A DNA stretch of 64,000 nucleotides from UBA8752 sp002336475 (GTDB lineage: Bacteria; Bacteroidota; Bacteroidia; Flavobacteriales_D; Sanyastnellaceae), in NCBI GenBank assembly GCA_943846755.1, contig OX044365.1, positions 930,001-994,000 of the forward strand, read 5' to 3'. Under the pieces are notes generated by a model. That model had not been told where the DNA came from and did not search any database. It saw only the letters and a list, made by a program, of their open reading frames with translations. Below are positions 18,359-27,572 of the stretch, piece by piece (the first letter of the stretch is position 1; each line of letters begins with the position of its first letter). Position numbers and translations under genes: made by a program.

Positions 18359-18450
18359 TGCTGTTACAAAGGAACTTCATTTCTTCTTGATTGTTCACGT
18401 CTTGCAGCCTCCTTTCACGACATTTTGCAAACCCGTTTTCCCCTCACCCC

Positions 18451-19314
18451 ATGGCCACACCTTCTCTGCTTCGCATTGTGCCCGCCCACAATGAACCTAT
18501 CGGTGAATTGCTGACCCAGCGCGCTTTCCCTACACACGCATTGTCGGACTTGAATCCGTTTCTCTTTTTGAACCACCACGGACCACAGGTCTACCCACCT
18601 CACAATGCTGGCCTGCCCTTTGGGCCGCACCCCCACAAAGGTTTTGAAACACTCACATTCATTGAAGAAGGCCTCCTTGCCCACCGCGATTCAACCGGTG
18701 GTTCGCATGTATCTGGACCTGGTGGAGCGCAGTGGATGACGGCGGGAAGCGGCATTGTTCACGCCGAAGTTTCGCCCGACGCCTTTTTGCGCGATGGAGG
18801 TCCAACCCACCTGCTGCAACTGTGGATGAACCTGCCGGCCTCGCTTAAAGGGGTCTCCCCCGCTTACCGTTCCGTGGAACCCCAAGACCTCGCCAATCTG
18901 AGCGGCGCGGATTGGTCGTGGGACATCATCAGCGGAAAAGCAGAGCACCGAGAGGGCAGCGTCCAAGGCCCTTTGACCTCGTTGACTGGACTGTTTACTT
19001 CTCGCGTTCACCTTACTGCTGGCGCACAATTCACCTGTGACATTCCCCAAGGACGCACGCTACTGCTGTATACCGTTCAAGGCGCCGTGCGCTGCGGTTC
19101 AGCGGAATTGAGGCCTTTTGTTACTCCCGTGTTTGATCGGTCTGGGGGGCCGTTGACACTGGATGCCCTTGAAGACGCTACAGTCATTCTCTGTCACGGA
19201 GACCCCATCGACGAGCCTGTGGTCTCGTACGGGCCTTTTGTGATGAACACAGAGGAGGAAATCCGTACGGCGTATTCGGAGTATCGGGCAGGTCAATACG
19301 GCACTGTGGATTGA
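18451..19314 (+). CDS. Pirin family protein
   Basis: A 287-residue bicupin of the pirin family. The N-terminal cupin has the metal-binding histidines in FGPHPHKGFETLTF and the following ISGPGGAQWMTAGSGIVHAE-like stretch, where a His and a Glu complete the iron site. Pirins are iron-binding regulators or quercetinase-like dioxygenases; the role here is unknown. The ATG at 18451 fits the family start; the frame is open 20 codons further upstream. Confidence 0.92.
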   Translation: MATPSLLRIVPAHNEPIGELLTQRAFPTHALSDLNPFLFLNHHGPQVYPPHNAGLPFGPHPHKGFETLTFIEEGLLAHRDSTGGSHVSGPGGAQWMTAGSGIVHAEVSPDAFLRDGGPTHLLQLWMNLPASLKGVSPAYRSVEPQDLANLSGADWSWDIISGKAEHREGSVQGPLTSLTGLFTSRVHLTAGAQFTCDIPQGRTLLLYTVQGAVRCGSAELRPFVTPVFDRSGGPLTLDALEDATVILCHGDPIDEPVVSYGPFVMNTEEEIRTAYSEYRAGQYGTVD

Positions 19315-19333
19315 CCCGGCTTGCGGCATTGGA

Positions 19334-22300
19334 TCAACGAATGACCGTCACCTGACCGGTCCATCGGCGAGGGAGCCCCAGCTGGGTGTCGATGGTGATG
19401 ACCCAGTTGAACACCTCATTGCCGGCAAAGTGGCTACCTGAAGCATATGCCCCCATCCAGCCTTGCTCTGGATCTTCTGTGAGGAACACCAAGTCTCCCC
19501 AACGGTTGTACACCTCGAGCCTGTAATCCTCGACCTGTTCTAGGGGTGAAACCGAAGGCAAGAAGAGGTCATTGACCCCATCATTGTCAGGTGTAAAACC
19601 TGAGGGCACATAGACCTGTACCTCCCCGATCACCTCTACTTCACGGCAGGTTTCATCGGCGCATCCAAACGGCGACGTCGCGGTCAAACAGACCTCGTAA
19701 ATGTCGCCGAAATACGGAGCGAAAGTGTACCCCACAAAGGCGCCGGTACCCGCAGGTGTGCCATTGACCGACCAGTCCAATGCAACAGATGGCGATGGGC
19801 CCTCTGCCGTCAGTTCAACCTCACGCTGCCGGGTGGTGGGCTGCTCCGGATACATACTGAAGGTCGCTTGTGGAACCTCGAGCCCCACGACTGAAGCCAC
19901 CGCTGTTGATGTGCACTGTAAATCGACATCTCCGGCGGTGACCGTACAGCTCACTGGCCACGCACCTTCACCCACTTCTTCCGACCAGCCCTGTGACTGC
20001 GATTGCCCTCCCGCCCATGTCCACAATGTGGAAAGGACCGCCCCTGAATATCCAGTGGCGTAGACCTGCAATTCTGGGGAGAACGGGGCACAATCCATCA
20101 CCACAGTGTCAGACAACATCACTTCAGGCAAGGGGTCAATCCGAACGTTGAAGGACACCGTATCTGAGCATCCTGCTCCGTTGGTGACGGTCAAGGTAGA
20201 AGCGATGTTGCCCACAGCATCATCCGGCAATTGCCACTCCGGCCCGACAGCACTCCCGATGTCCGAGAACCACTGACACGTCCATTCCCCCCCACCATTG
20301 TTGGCCTCATGCACCACTGCCGATTCCCCCTCGCACCACAATGTGTCGGACGATACAGCAGCTTGAGGTGCAGCCAAAACATCCACGGGTGACACCTGCA
20401 TGGCCGTGCACACTGCCCCTGTCAAATACGACTGACTTGCAACCAGTTGTACACTCTGAACTCCTGCATTGGTAGACACTTCAATTGGCAACATATTATC
20501 GGTCAGACTGATCTCGCCTCCTTCCCAAGTCCACGTGTACCCCACTTCGGCCCCCAATTCAGCCTCAGTCCACTGTACTTCAATGGGTTGCCCTTGGCAA
20601 ACGGCATCCATTGAGAAATCGACCACAGGCAGCGGATGCACCTCGACCATGGTGGCCAACGTGTCGGCGCACCCATGGAGGGTGTTGACCACCAGCTCTA
20701 GGTTGTTGAGTCCTGTCGAAGGCACACCAAAAGAGACCACGTCACCACTGTCCAAAATGGTTCCCGATGCCGCCTCCCAATACCATGATGACAGGAGCAC
20801 TTCATTGTTTGCCACAGCACTGCTGCTCGAAAACACGGCAGCGTCTCCCTCGCACAAGCCACCGGTCGCGTCCCAATCCGCTTCGGGCGTGGGCCAGACA
20901 TCAGCGGTCACCATGTGACTGTCGGTACAAACGTGGCCGGAAGCAAACGTCGTGGACAGAGACAGTCCCAGCATCTGCGGTCCGTAAACTGCGGAAACCA
21001 TGGGGCTCAAAACGCCATTGGATACCGTTGTCGCATTGCCATTCCATGTCCATGCAGCCAAGCTGCTGCTGAACCCTGTTTCATCGGTCATCTCAACGGC
21101 CATGGGCTCCCCTTCGCACACATTGGCCGCTGTAAATTCTGCCACAGGTGAAGGATGGGCCGTAACCACTCCCATGAGCTGGGCCGTGCAGCCACCGCTG
21201 CCTTCTACAGCAAGGGTCGCATCATAGACACCCGGCACGGGCATTCCAGCATCCAGGTCCGCTCCTACTGTTTCTGTTGATGCGCCGAGATGCGACCATG
21301 TCCAAGTCGAAGTGAGCGGAACCGAAGTGATCACCTGTGATGTAGACGAAATGGTCAACGGCCATCCGCTGCACACCTCTGCAGGCAGGTCCCATACCAC
21401 CTCGGGCATGGCATGAATTTGGACTTGCTCCATTGTCTCGCTCACGCAAGCTGTGCCGCCTTCGGAGAGCGTTACTTGGAGCGTCACCAACTGCATGCCG
21501 GGTGTCGAAGTCAGTGATGCAGGCAACGCACCTGCGACCGACTCGATGGGCACTCCATTCCAAGTCCAAGTGGTGTCGATCTGTCCCCCCTCCGTGGGCG
21601 CAGTGCCCAGAGTCAATGGAACAGGGTCGCCCGCGCAGGCGACAAGAGGAAGCTCAAAATCTGCTTCAGGAGTACTCAATACCTCCACCACTGCTGCGGT
21701 ATCTGCAGAACAACCGCCGGGCCCAGAGACTTCGAGGGAAACGGAATACAGCCCAGCAGAGGTGGCCACAAAATCCAGAACTTCAGGCGCCTCGCCTTCC
21801 TCAATGGCGGCAGCATCCGCAGCCCACTCAAAGTTGAGCGCATTGGACATGGCGCCACCTGCGCCCACAAAGATTCCGGTATCGCCGGCACACAAATGCG
21901 CTGGACCACCAATGCTGGCCTGTGGGGTCTCGTAGACGACGGCATCTGCACTGTCCAACGCAGAGCAAGAAACTCCCGTGGAATAGGCCATGGTCAATTG
22001 CACCATTACGGTAGGCAGGCCAGGTACGGTCGAGACTGCCAGCGGCAAGGTGTCCGACACCACTTCCAATGGTGTGCCTTCCCAACTCCAGGTCGCAACG
22101 CCGAAGAACATGCTGTCTGGCGCTTCGGGGGTCCAAGTGAGAGGCTGTCCGGAGCAGGTTTCCGAAAGCGAAAAGGCCGCTACGGGAACGGGATGTACAT
22201 CGAATGTGCCTTGGGAAGAGGCTGTGCAGCCTGCGGGCCCAGATACCGTCAACACCACCTCGTGGCTCCCTGTCGCGAGTCCGCTGAGGTCCAATGCCAT

Positions 22301-25300
22301 GCCAGTACTGGACATTGCACTGTCGTCTACATCCCACGTCATGCCCATCGGCAATCCCTGCGGATGGGTGCAATCCTCCAACCAATTCACGGCTTCGCCA
22401 TCGCAGGCCGCCTCTGGACCAATAAAGTCCACTGCTGGGTAGGCTTGAACCTCCAAAACCTCTTCATGCTGGTCCAGACATTGATCGGGGCCCTCACCCA
22501 AAGACACGGTGACAGCGATCACTTGACTGCCAAAATCAGAGGTCAGTGCTGCGCTGAACCCTCCCGCATCTGTAGCCAATGGCTGCCCGTTCAAAGTCCA
22601 TGCCGTCGCCCCCGAGGTGGAGAGACTGGGAACGTCCACCGCATCCCCGGTGCAGACCGTTGTGGGCAGGGTAAAATCGGCCAGCGGGGCGGTGTATACC
22701 GTGACGGATTCGGCAGCGGCTGAGGTGCAGCCGTCGGCGGTGGTGGCCGTCAGGGTCACCGCGTAGGTGCCGGGGTCGGGAGCGCTCAGCACCGCAGTGG
22801 GATCCATGCCCCATGGGACAGGACCGCTGCCGATGTCCAGCGACCAATCCAAGGTCACAAGGGTCCCCGCATCCACGACCGTGGCGTCGGCAAAGGCCGC
22901 ATCGGGACCGGCGCAAAAGTCTGCCGGTGCCACCATCGCCGCAACGGGCTGCGCGTAAACATCTACCGCAGTGGTGTGGGCCGAAGTGCAGGTGATGCCA
23001 GGATGGAACAGGGCGAGGTTGAGTGTGGCTGTTTGAGGTCCGGCGGCGGCGGAAAAAGCGGCGGGGAGTTCCGTGGGATTGGAGACGGAGAGCGGAGAGC
23101 CGTTCCACTGCCAAGTGGGGTTGGCGGCACTGTAGCCCGCAGGGTCGGACAGCGTCACGGGAACCGGTGCGCCAGCGCACACCGCGTCCAGCGCAAAAGC
23201 CGCATCGGGGGTCGCGCCAACGAAGAGGCTGGCCTCAAGGGTGTCGCTGCAGCCTGCGGCAGTAGTGACCGCCAAGGCCATGCCGTAATCGCCCGGCACA
23301 GGGCTGCCGAAATCGTAGAGCACGCCCGAGGATGGTGACGGAGCGCCAGCATACATGGGCATCCAGGTCTTGTTCAGCGCCGACGCCGTGGGGTTGACAC
23401 TGTTGTCGGTCCACACCACCGGCTCGCCAGCACAAGCCAGATTGGGGCCCGCAATGCCTGCCACAGGCAGCGGGGACACCTCCAATGCCGCGATGGCCGT
23501 ATCGCTGCAGCCTCCGATGGATACAGTGTGCTGCACCTCTACGGTGCCAGGGACCGACGTCAAAGACGCGGGATAACTGCCGCCTGACACCACCAAAGGC
23601 TGGCCGTTGGCCGTCCAGCTTCCGAGGCCGGCCATGGAGGCGGACACCCCGATGGGACTGCCTGCACAAACTTGTGAGGGCAGGGCAAACGTGGCATCGG
23701 CAGCGGTGTATACCGTGACGGATTCGGCAGCGGCTGAGGTGCAGCCGTCGGCGGTGGTGGCCGTCAGGGTCACCGCGTAGGTGCCGGGGTCGGGAGCGCT
23801 CAGCACCGCAGTGGGATCCATGCCCCATGGGACAGGACCGCTGCCGATGTCCAGCGACCAATCCAAGGTCACAAGGGTCCCCGCATCCACGACCGTGGCG
23901 TCGGCAAAGGCCGCATCGGGACCGGCGCAAAAGTCTGCCGGTGCCACCATCGCCGCAACGGGCTGCGCGTAAACATCTACCGCAGTGGTGTGGGCCGAAG
24001 TGCAGGTGATGCCAGGATGGAACAGGGCGAGGTTGAGTGTGGCTGTTTGAGGTCCGGCAGCGGCGGAAAAAGCGGCGGGGAGTTCCGTGGGATTGGAGAC
24101 GGAGAGCGGAGAGCCGTTCCACTGCCAAGTGGGGTTGGCGGCACTGTAGCCCGCAGGGTCGGACAGCGTCACGGGAACCGGTGCGCCAGCGCACACCGCG
24201 TCCAGCGCAAAAGCCGCATCGGGGGTCGCGCCAACGAAGAGGCTGGCCTCAAGGGTGTCGCTGCAGCCTGCGGCAGTAGTGACCGCCAAGGCCATGCCGT
24301 AATCGCCCGGCACAGGGCTGCCGAAATCGTAGAGCACGCCCGAGGATGGTGACGGAGCGCCAGCATACATGGGCATCCAGGTCTTGTTCAGCGCCGACGC
24401 CGTGGGGTTGACACTGTTGTCGGTCCACACCACCGGCTCGCCAGCACAAGCCAGATCGGGGCCCGCAATGCCTGCCACAGGCAGCGGGGACACCTCCAAT
24501 GCCGCGATGGCCGTATCGCTGCAGCCTCCGATGGATACAGTGTGCTGCACCTCTACGGTGCCAGGGACCGACGTCAAAGACGTGGGATAACTGCCGCCTG
24601 ACACCACCAAAGGCTGGCCGTTGGCCGTCCAAGAGTGTGTGGTGACGCTGTCTAAGGGCCAAGATGCAGCAGCAGCTACAGTTTCTTCAGCACACACCAG
24701 CGATGGCAGGACGAAGCCGGCATGGGGCATGGTCACCACCTCAAATTCAAACGTCTGTATCGATTCACAACCTTGGTCCGACACCGCCATTAAACTCAGC
24801 CCATACACCCCTACAGGAGGCTCCATCAGCGAGAGCGTATCGCCGCCCGTCTGGGTCAAGCTGAGCCCTCCATCCAGAGACCAATGACTGGAGACCACAC
24901 TTCCGGGAAACGGAACAGATGTCCAGCCCAGCCAAGCGGCATCTTCTCCTTCGCAGGCGGAAGCTGGTCCCACGATGGCCACAGCAGGCGACGAATGCAC
25001 CATTGCAAATTGGGACTCTGTGGCGTCGCAAGTGATGCCTTCGGGATGGACGGTTACCAGGTCCAAGGTGATTTGGGGAAACCCACCCCCACCTGTCACC
25101 GCAGTCCCCAGATGGCCTCCTTCGTCAGTCAACATTGCGCCACCGACCAAGCTCCATGTCGCTGAAGTGTTTGAATCGACATACCCAACAGGGTCGTTTA
25201 GCTCATAGGCCAGCACCTCACCTGCACACACCTCTTCAAGAGAAAATCCGGCATCGGGCGACGCGAATACCTCAAAGCTTGCTGTGGCTGTGTCTGCGCA

Positions 25301-27457
25301 CCCGTGCACATCCGTAACCATGGCTTCCAACCCGAATGCGCCAGAAGGCTGGGTGCCGATCACAGGGTCGGCCCAAGACACATTGGACAACGTGTCCCCT
25401 TCTGCCGTGGTCAGGATCCAATTCCAGTTGAGGCCTTCTCCGGAAGCCGAGGTTTCCCACAGCACTGGTTCGTTGGTGCACGCGTCGGGGACATTGAGCG
25501 ACAATGTCGGTGGAACCACCACCTCAATGGTATCCGTCCATTCGAACTGGCACAACCCCACAATGGGAGGAGGTGCTACCGTCGTAGCCTGGAACAGAAT
25601 CTCGTGCTGTCCCGTGTCAGGCGACAAGTCGATGTAGGTGGTCCCCACTTGACCTGAGGCGGCTCCATCGAGCAGCCAATTGAAGCTGGTGCCGGGCGGC
25701 AAAGGGCCGACTGAATTGGCTTGAATGGTCAGAGGGAGTCCAGCGCATAAGGTGGCCTCCACCCCTGCCAATGGGTCGAGCGGGCTGGACCCCATGGTGA
25801 AGTCGAGCCCTGGTTCCACTGTGATAAAAACCGTGGTGTCGGCCGAACAGCCAAAGGCATCGACCGCTGTAAACACAAAGCCAAACGAGCCCGCTTCTGT
25901 GGGTTCAACCACGATGCTCGAGCAGCCATCAATCGAGGCTATATCGAACCCCCAAGGCTCCATGGGCGACCAAAACATGCTGTCGCATGAACTTCCCACA
26001 GTCGCCTCGAATGAGGTTTGTTCTGGTGTGATTTCCGATGCAAAATCCATAGACCACCCAAACAGGAACCCGTTGTCCCCCTCCTGGGTATCCAAAATAT
26101 TGAGGGTCCATGTTCCATTGACAGGACAACCGATGAGCTGGTTCCAATCACCTGTAGCAGCATAAGCACCCGCAGGCAGCGGCAACGTGGAGGATGCGCA
26201 ACCGGAGCTGGGGTTCGGCAGCTGCTCCATCGCCGCAGCCTGCCAGTCTTGTGATGCCGAAGGAGACCAACTGTAGTCGTACCCCAGACCGGGCTGGGGA
26301 GGACTGTCACCTGTGATGGGAATGCCGGCATCTACACAGCCCCCGAATCCACCGGGCCAGCCTTGCAACACCATGCTGCTCCCATTGGGACACTCGAGTT
26401 CAATGGCCAAGTCTAAAATGAAGGAATGCTCCAGGTTGACCAGCACACCGCCGATGTCTTCTAGGCCGGAAACACTTTGCCCCAATGGAAATCCGCTAAA
26501 GGTGATCTCCGAAGAGAAAGCGACCCCCACAGAGTCTGGTATCACAACCCCGGCACCAAAAGTGGCTACAGGTTGACTCTCCACAGCTTGTGTGCTCACA
26601 CCTTCTGGGCCCAGAGCCAAGACTGCAGCCCCTCCAGCACACACCAAAGGGCCTACCGAAGGAGCATCTATGCCAATGGCAGCAGCGACATGTACGGTCC
26701 ACCCCAAACTGTTGACGCTGCTGCAACCCGCACTGTCGGTGAGGGTCAGCTGAACGGGATATATGCCGGGCTGGGTGTAAGTATGTTCGAGAACCCCTCC
26801 TTCAACGGAGTTGGTCCCGTCGCCAAAGTCCCAGGCCCACGTGCTGCCTTCCAGTCCGACAGCAGAGGTGCTGCCGGTGGCGTCGAACAGAAGGCCTGTG
26901 CCTAAGCAAGTTTGGACAGGTGATGATTGCAACTGGCCTTCCAAACTAACCAAAGCCGACACCAGCGGCCTGTCACAAGGCGCACTGCAACTGACCAAAG
27001 CTGCCCAGTTGCTGCTGCCTGAACCAGACGGTGAATAACGCCATGTCATGCAGCCAGAAGGGTTGGTTATGTTGTCTCCATTGCCGAGGTCATTGCCGAG
27101 CAAGACCGCTCCGGTGTATGCAAATGACGGTGGGCCCAGTGCAGTGGGACCCTGCCATAGGAACAGCGTATCCCCTTCTCCTAAGGTGAAGGTGCTAAAT
27201 GAAAAAGTCAGCGCTCCACCGGCGGTTTCCGGGCAGAATGTGGTCGTGTACTCCCCCGAAGAAGACGCGTCATTGAGGGCGCCACCATCGTCTAAAAAGT
27301 AAAACCCACATGCCGTGACCGACGCTTCCTCGCCCATGAGGTATTGCTGCGAATGACCAACCCCTGGCAGGCACGCCAGCACAGCGGGGACCAGTGCCCA
27401 GACCATTCGCCACAAAAACTGGGGAACGCAGTCGGTATATGTCGTGGCCGGGCGCAC
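19334..27457 (-). CDS. Giant secreted PKD-repeat protein with T9SS type B (CHU_C) tail
   Basis: A 2707-residue surface protein. Signal peptide in the first 36 residues (ATG at 27457, or the one at 27406). In order: a CUB-like region (about 45-150), a PKD domain with WAWDFGDGT (about 190-255), a proprotein-convertase P-type domain (about 295-470, ...GTWTLNILDTQEGDNGFLFGW), then some twenty PKD/SprB-like modules of about 85 residues with repeated 'VCAGxP' starts, and a C-terminal gliding-motility type domain (VYVPSGFTPDNDGVNDLF...YNRWGDLVF) that marks T9SS type B export and attachment. It is probably an adhesin or gliding surface protein. Codons 22689-24631 contain a recent internal duplication. 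Confidence 0.92.
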   Translation of the reverse strand: MRPATTYTDCVPQFLWRMVWALVPAVLACLPGVGHSQQYLMGEEASVTACGFYFLDDGGALNDASSSGEYTTTFCPETAGGALTFSFSTFTLGEGDTLFLWQGPTALGPPSFAYTGAVLLGNDLGNGDNITNPSGCMTWRYSPSGSGSSNWAALVSCSAPCDRPLVSALVSLEGQLQSSPVQTCLGTGLLFDATGSTSAVGLEGSTWAWDFGDGTNSVEGGVLEHTYTQPGIYPVQLTLTDSAGCSSVNSLGWTVHVAAAIGIDAPSVGPLVCAGGAAVLALGPEGVSTQAVESQPVATFGAGVVIPDSVGVAFSSEITFSGFPLGQSVSGLEDIGGVLVNLEHSFILDLAIELECPNGSSMVLQGWPGGFGGCVDAGIPITGDSPPQPGLGYDYSWSPSASQDWQAAAMEQLPNPSSGCASSTLPLPAGAYAATGDWNQLIGCPVNGTWTLNILDTQEGDNGFLFGWSMDFASEITPEQTSFEATVGSSCDSMFWSPMEPWGFDIASIDGCSSIVVEPTEAGSFGFVFTAVDAFGCSADTTVFITVEPGLDFTMGSSPLDPLAGVEATLCAGLPLTIQANSVGPLPPGTSFNWLLDGAASGQVGTTYIDLSPDTGQHEILFQATTVAPPPIVGLCQFEWTDTIEVVVPPTLSLNVPDACTNEPVLWETSASGEGLNWNWILTTAEGDTLSNVSWADPVIGTQPSGAFGLEAMVTDVHGCADTATASFEVFASPDAGFSLEEVCAGEVLAYELNDPVGYVDSNTSATWSLVGGAMLTDEGGHLGTAVTGGGGFPQITLDLVTVHPEGITCDATESQFAMVHSSPAVAIVGPASACEGEDAAWLGWTSVPFPGSVVSSHWSLDGGLSLTQTGGDTLSLMEPPVGVYGLSLMAVSDQGCESIQTFEFEVVTMPHAGFVLPSLVCAEETVAAAASWPLDSVTTHSWTANGQPLVVSGGSYPTSLTSVPGTVEVQHTVSIGGCSDTAIAALEVSPLPVAGIAGPDLACAGEPVVWTDNSVNPTASALNKTWMPMYAGAPSPSSGVLYDFGSPVPGDYGMALAVTTAAGCSDTLEASLFVGATPDAAFALDAVCAGAPVPVTLSDPAGYSAANPTWQWNGSPLSVSNPTELPAAFSAAAGPQTATLNLALFHPGITCTSAHTTAVDVYAQPVAAMVAPADFCAGPDAAFADATVVDAGTLVTLDWSLDIGSGPVPWGMDPTAVLSAPDPGTYAVTLTATTADGCTSAAAESVTVYTAADATFALPSQVCAGSPIGVSASMAGLGSWTANGQPLVVSGGSYPASLTSVPGTVEVQHTVSIGGCSDTAIAALEVSPLPVAGIAGPNLACAGEPVVWTDNSVNPTASALNKTWMPMYAGAPSPSSGVLYDFGSPVPGDYGMALAVTTAAGCSDTLEASLFVGATPDAAFALDAVCAGAPVPVTLSDPAGYSAANPTWQWNGSPLSVSNPTELPAAFSAAAGPQTATLNLALFHPGITCTSAHTTAVDVYAQPVAAMVAPADFCAGPDAAFADATVVDAGTLVTLDWSLDIGSGPVPWGMDPTAVLSAPDPGTYAVTLTATTADGCTSAAAESVTVYTAPLADFTLPTTVCTGDAVDVPSLSTSGATAWTLNGQPLATDAGGFSAALTSDFGSQVIAVTVSLGEGPDQCLDQHEEVLEVQAYPAVDFIGPEAACDGEAVNWLEDCTHPQGLPMGMTWDVDDSAMSSTGMALDLSGLATGSHEVVLTVSGPAGCTASSQGTFDVHPVPVAAFSLSETCSGQPLTWTPEAPDSMFFGVATWSWEGTPLEVVSDTLPLAVSTVPGLPTVMVQLTMAYSTGVSCSALDSADAVVYETPQASIGGPAHLCAGDTGIFVGAGGAMSNALNFEWAADAAAIEEGEAPEVLDFVATSAGLYSVSLEVSGPGGCSADTAAVVEVLSTPEADFELPLVACAGDPVPLTLGTAPTEGGQIDTTWTWNGVPIESVAGALPASLTSTPGMQLVTLQVTLSEGGTACVSETMEQVQIHAMPEVVWDLPAEVCSGWPLTISSTSQVITSVPLTSTWTWSHLGASTETVGADLDAGMPVPGVYDATLAVEGSGGCTAQLMGVVTAHPSPVAEFTAANVCEGEPMAVEMTDETGFSSSLAAWTWNGNATTVSNGVLSPMVSAVYGPQMLGLSLSTTFASGHVCTDSHMVTADVWPTPEADWDATGGLCEGDAAVFSSSSAVANNEVLLSSWYWEAASGTILDSGDVVSFGVPSTGLNNLELVVNTLHGCADTLATMVEVHPLPVVDFSMDAVCQGQPIEVQWTEAELGAEVGYTWTWEGGEISLTDNMLPIEVSTNAGVQSVQLVASQSYLTGAVCTAMQVSPVDVLAAPQAAVSSDTLWCEGESAVVHEANNGGGEWTCQWFSDIGSAVGPEWQLPDDAVGNIASTLTVTNGAGCSDTVSFNVRIDPLPEVMLSDTVVMDCAPFSPELQVYATGYSGAVLSTLWTWAGGQSQSQGWSEEVGEGAWPVSCTVTAGDVDLQCTSTAVASVVGLEVPQATFSMYPEQPTTRQREVELTAEGPSPSVALDWSVNGTPAGTGAFVGYTFAPYFGDIYEVCLTATSPFGCADETCREVEVIGEVQVYVPSGFTPDNDGVNDLFLPSVSPLEQVEDYRLEVYNRWGDLVFLTEDPEQGWMGAYASGSHFAGNEVFNWVITIDTQLGLPRRWTGQVTVIR
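22689..23617 (-). repeat. 929-bp intragenic direct repeat, copy 1
   Basis: Identical to 23703-24631 except for three substitutions that I can find (near 23045, 23445 and 23571), two of which change an amino acid. Period 1014 bp, that is 338 codons, so the reading frame is kept. Confidence 0.95.
23703..24631 (-). repeat. 929-bp intragenic direct repeat, copy 2
   Basis: Partner of 22689-23617, separated from it by 85 bp. Each copy encodes about four PKD-like modules. Confidence 0.95.
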
Positions 27458-27523
27458 GCATTAATTTACGATTTATCTACATTATATGCTAATTCATCGA
27501 TTGTAAACTGGTTTTGAGGCATA

Positions 27524-27550
27524 AAAAAGCCCGCTTTGAGCGGGCCTTTT
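27524..27550 (-). terminator. Terminator downstream of katG
   Basis: Stem GCCCGC (27529-27534) with GCGGGC (27540-27545), loop TTTGA, flanked by A-run and T-run. It lies just past the katG stop and before the giant PKD gene on the same strand. Confidence 0.85.
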
Positions 27551-27572
27551 TACATTCAGATTTCGGGAAAAA

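Noticed and set aside
22536..24194. Long Arg/His-rich minus-strand frames in the PKD duplication
   Set aside because: They are out-of-frame readings of the giant PKD gene with high-GC bias.
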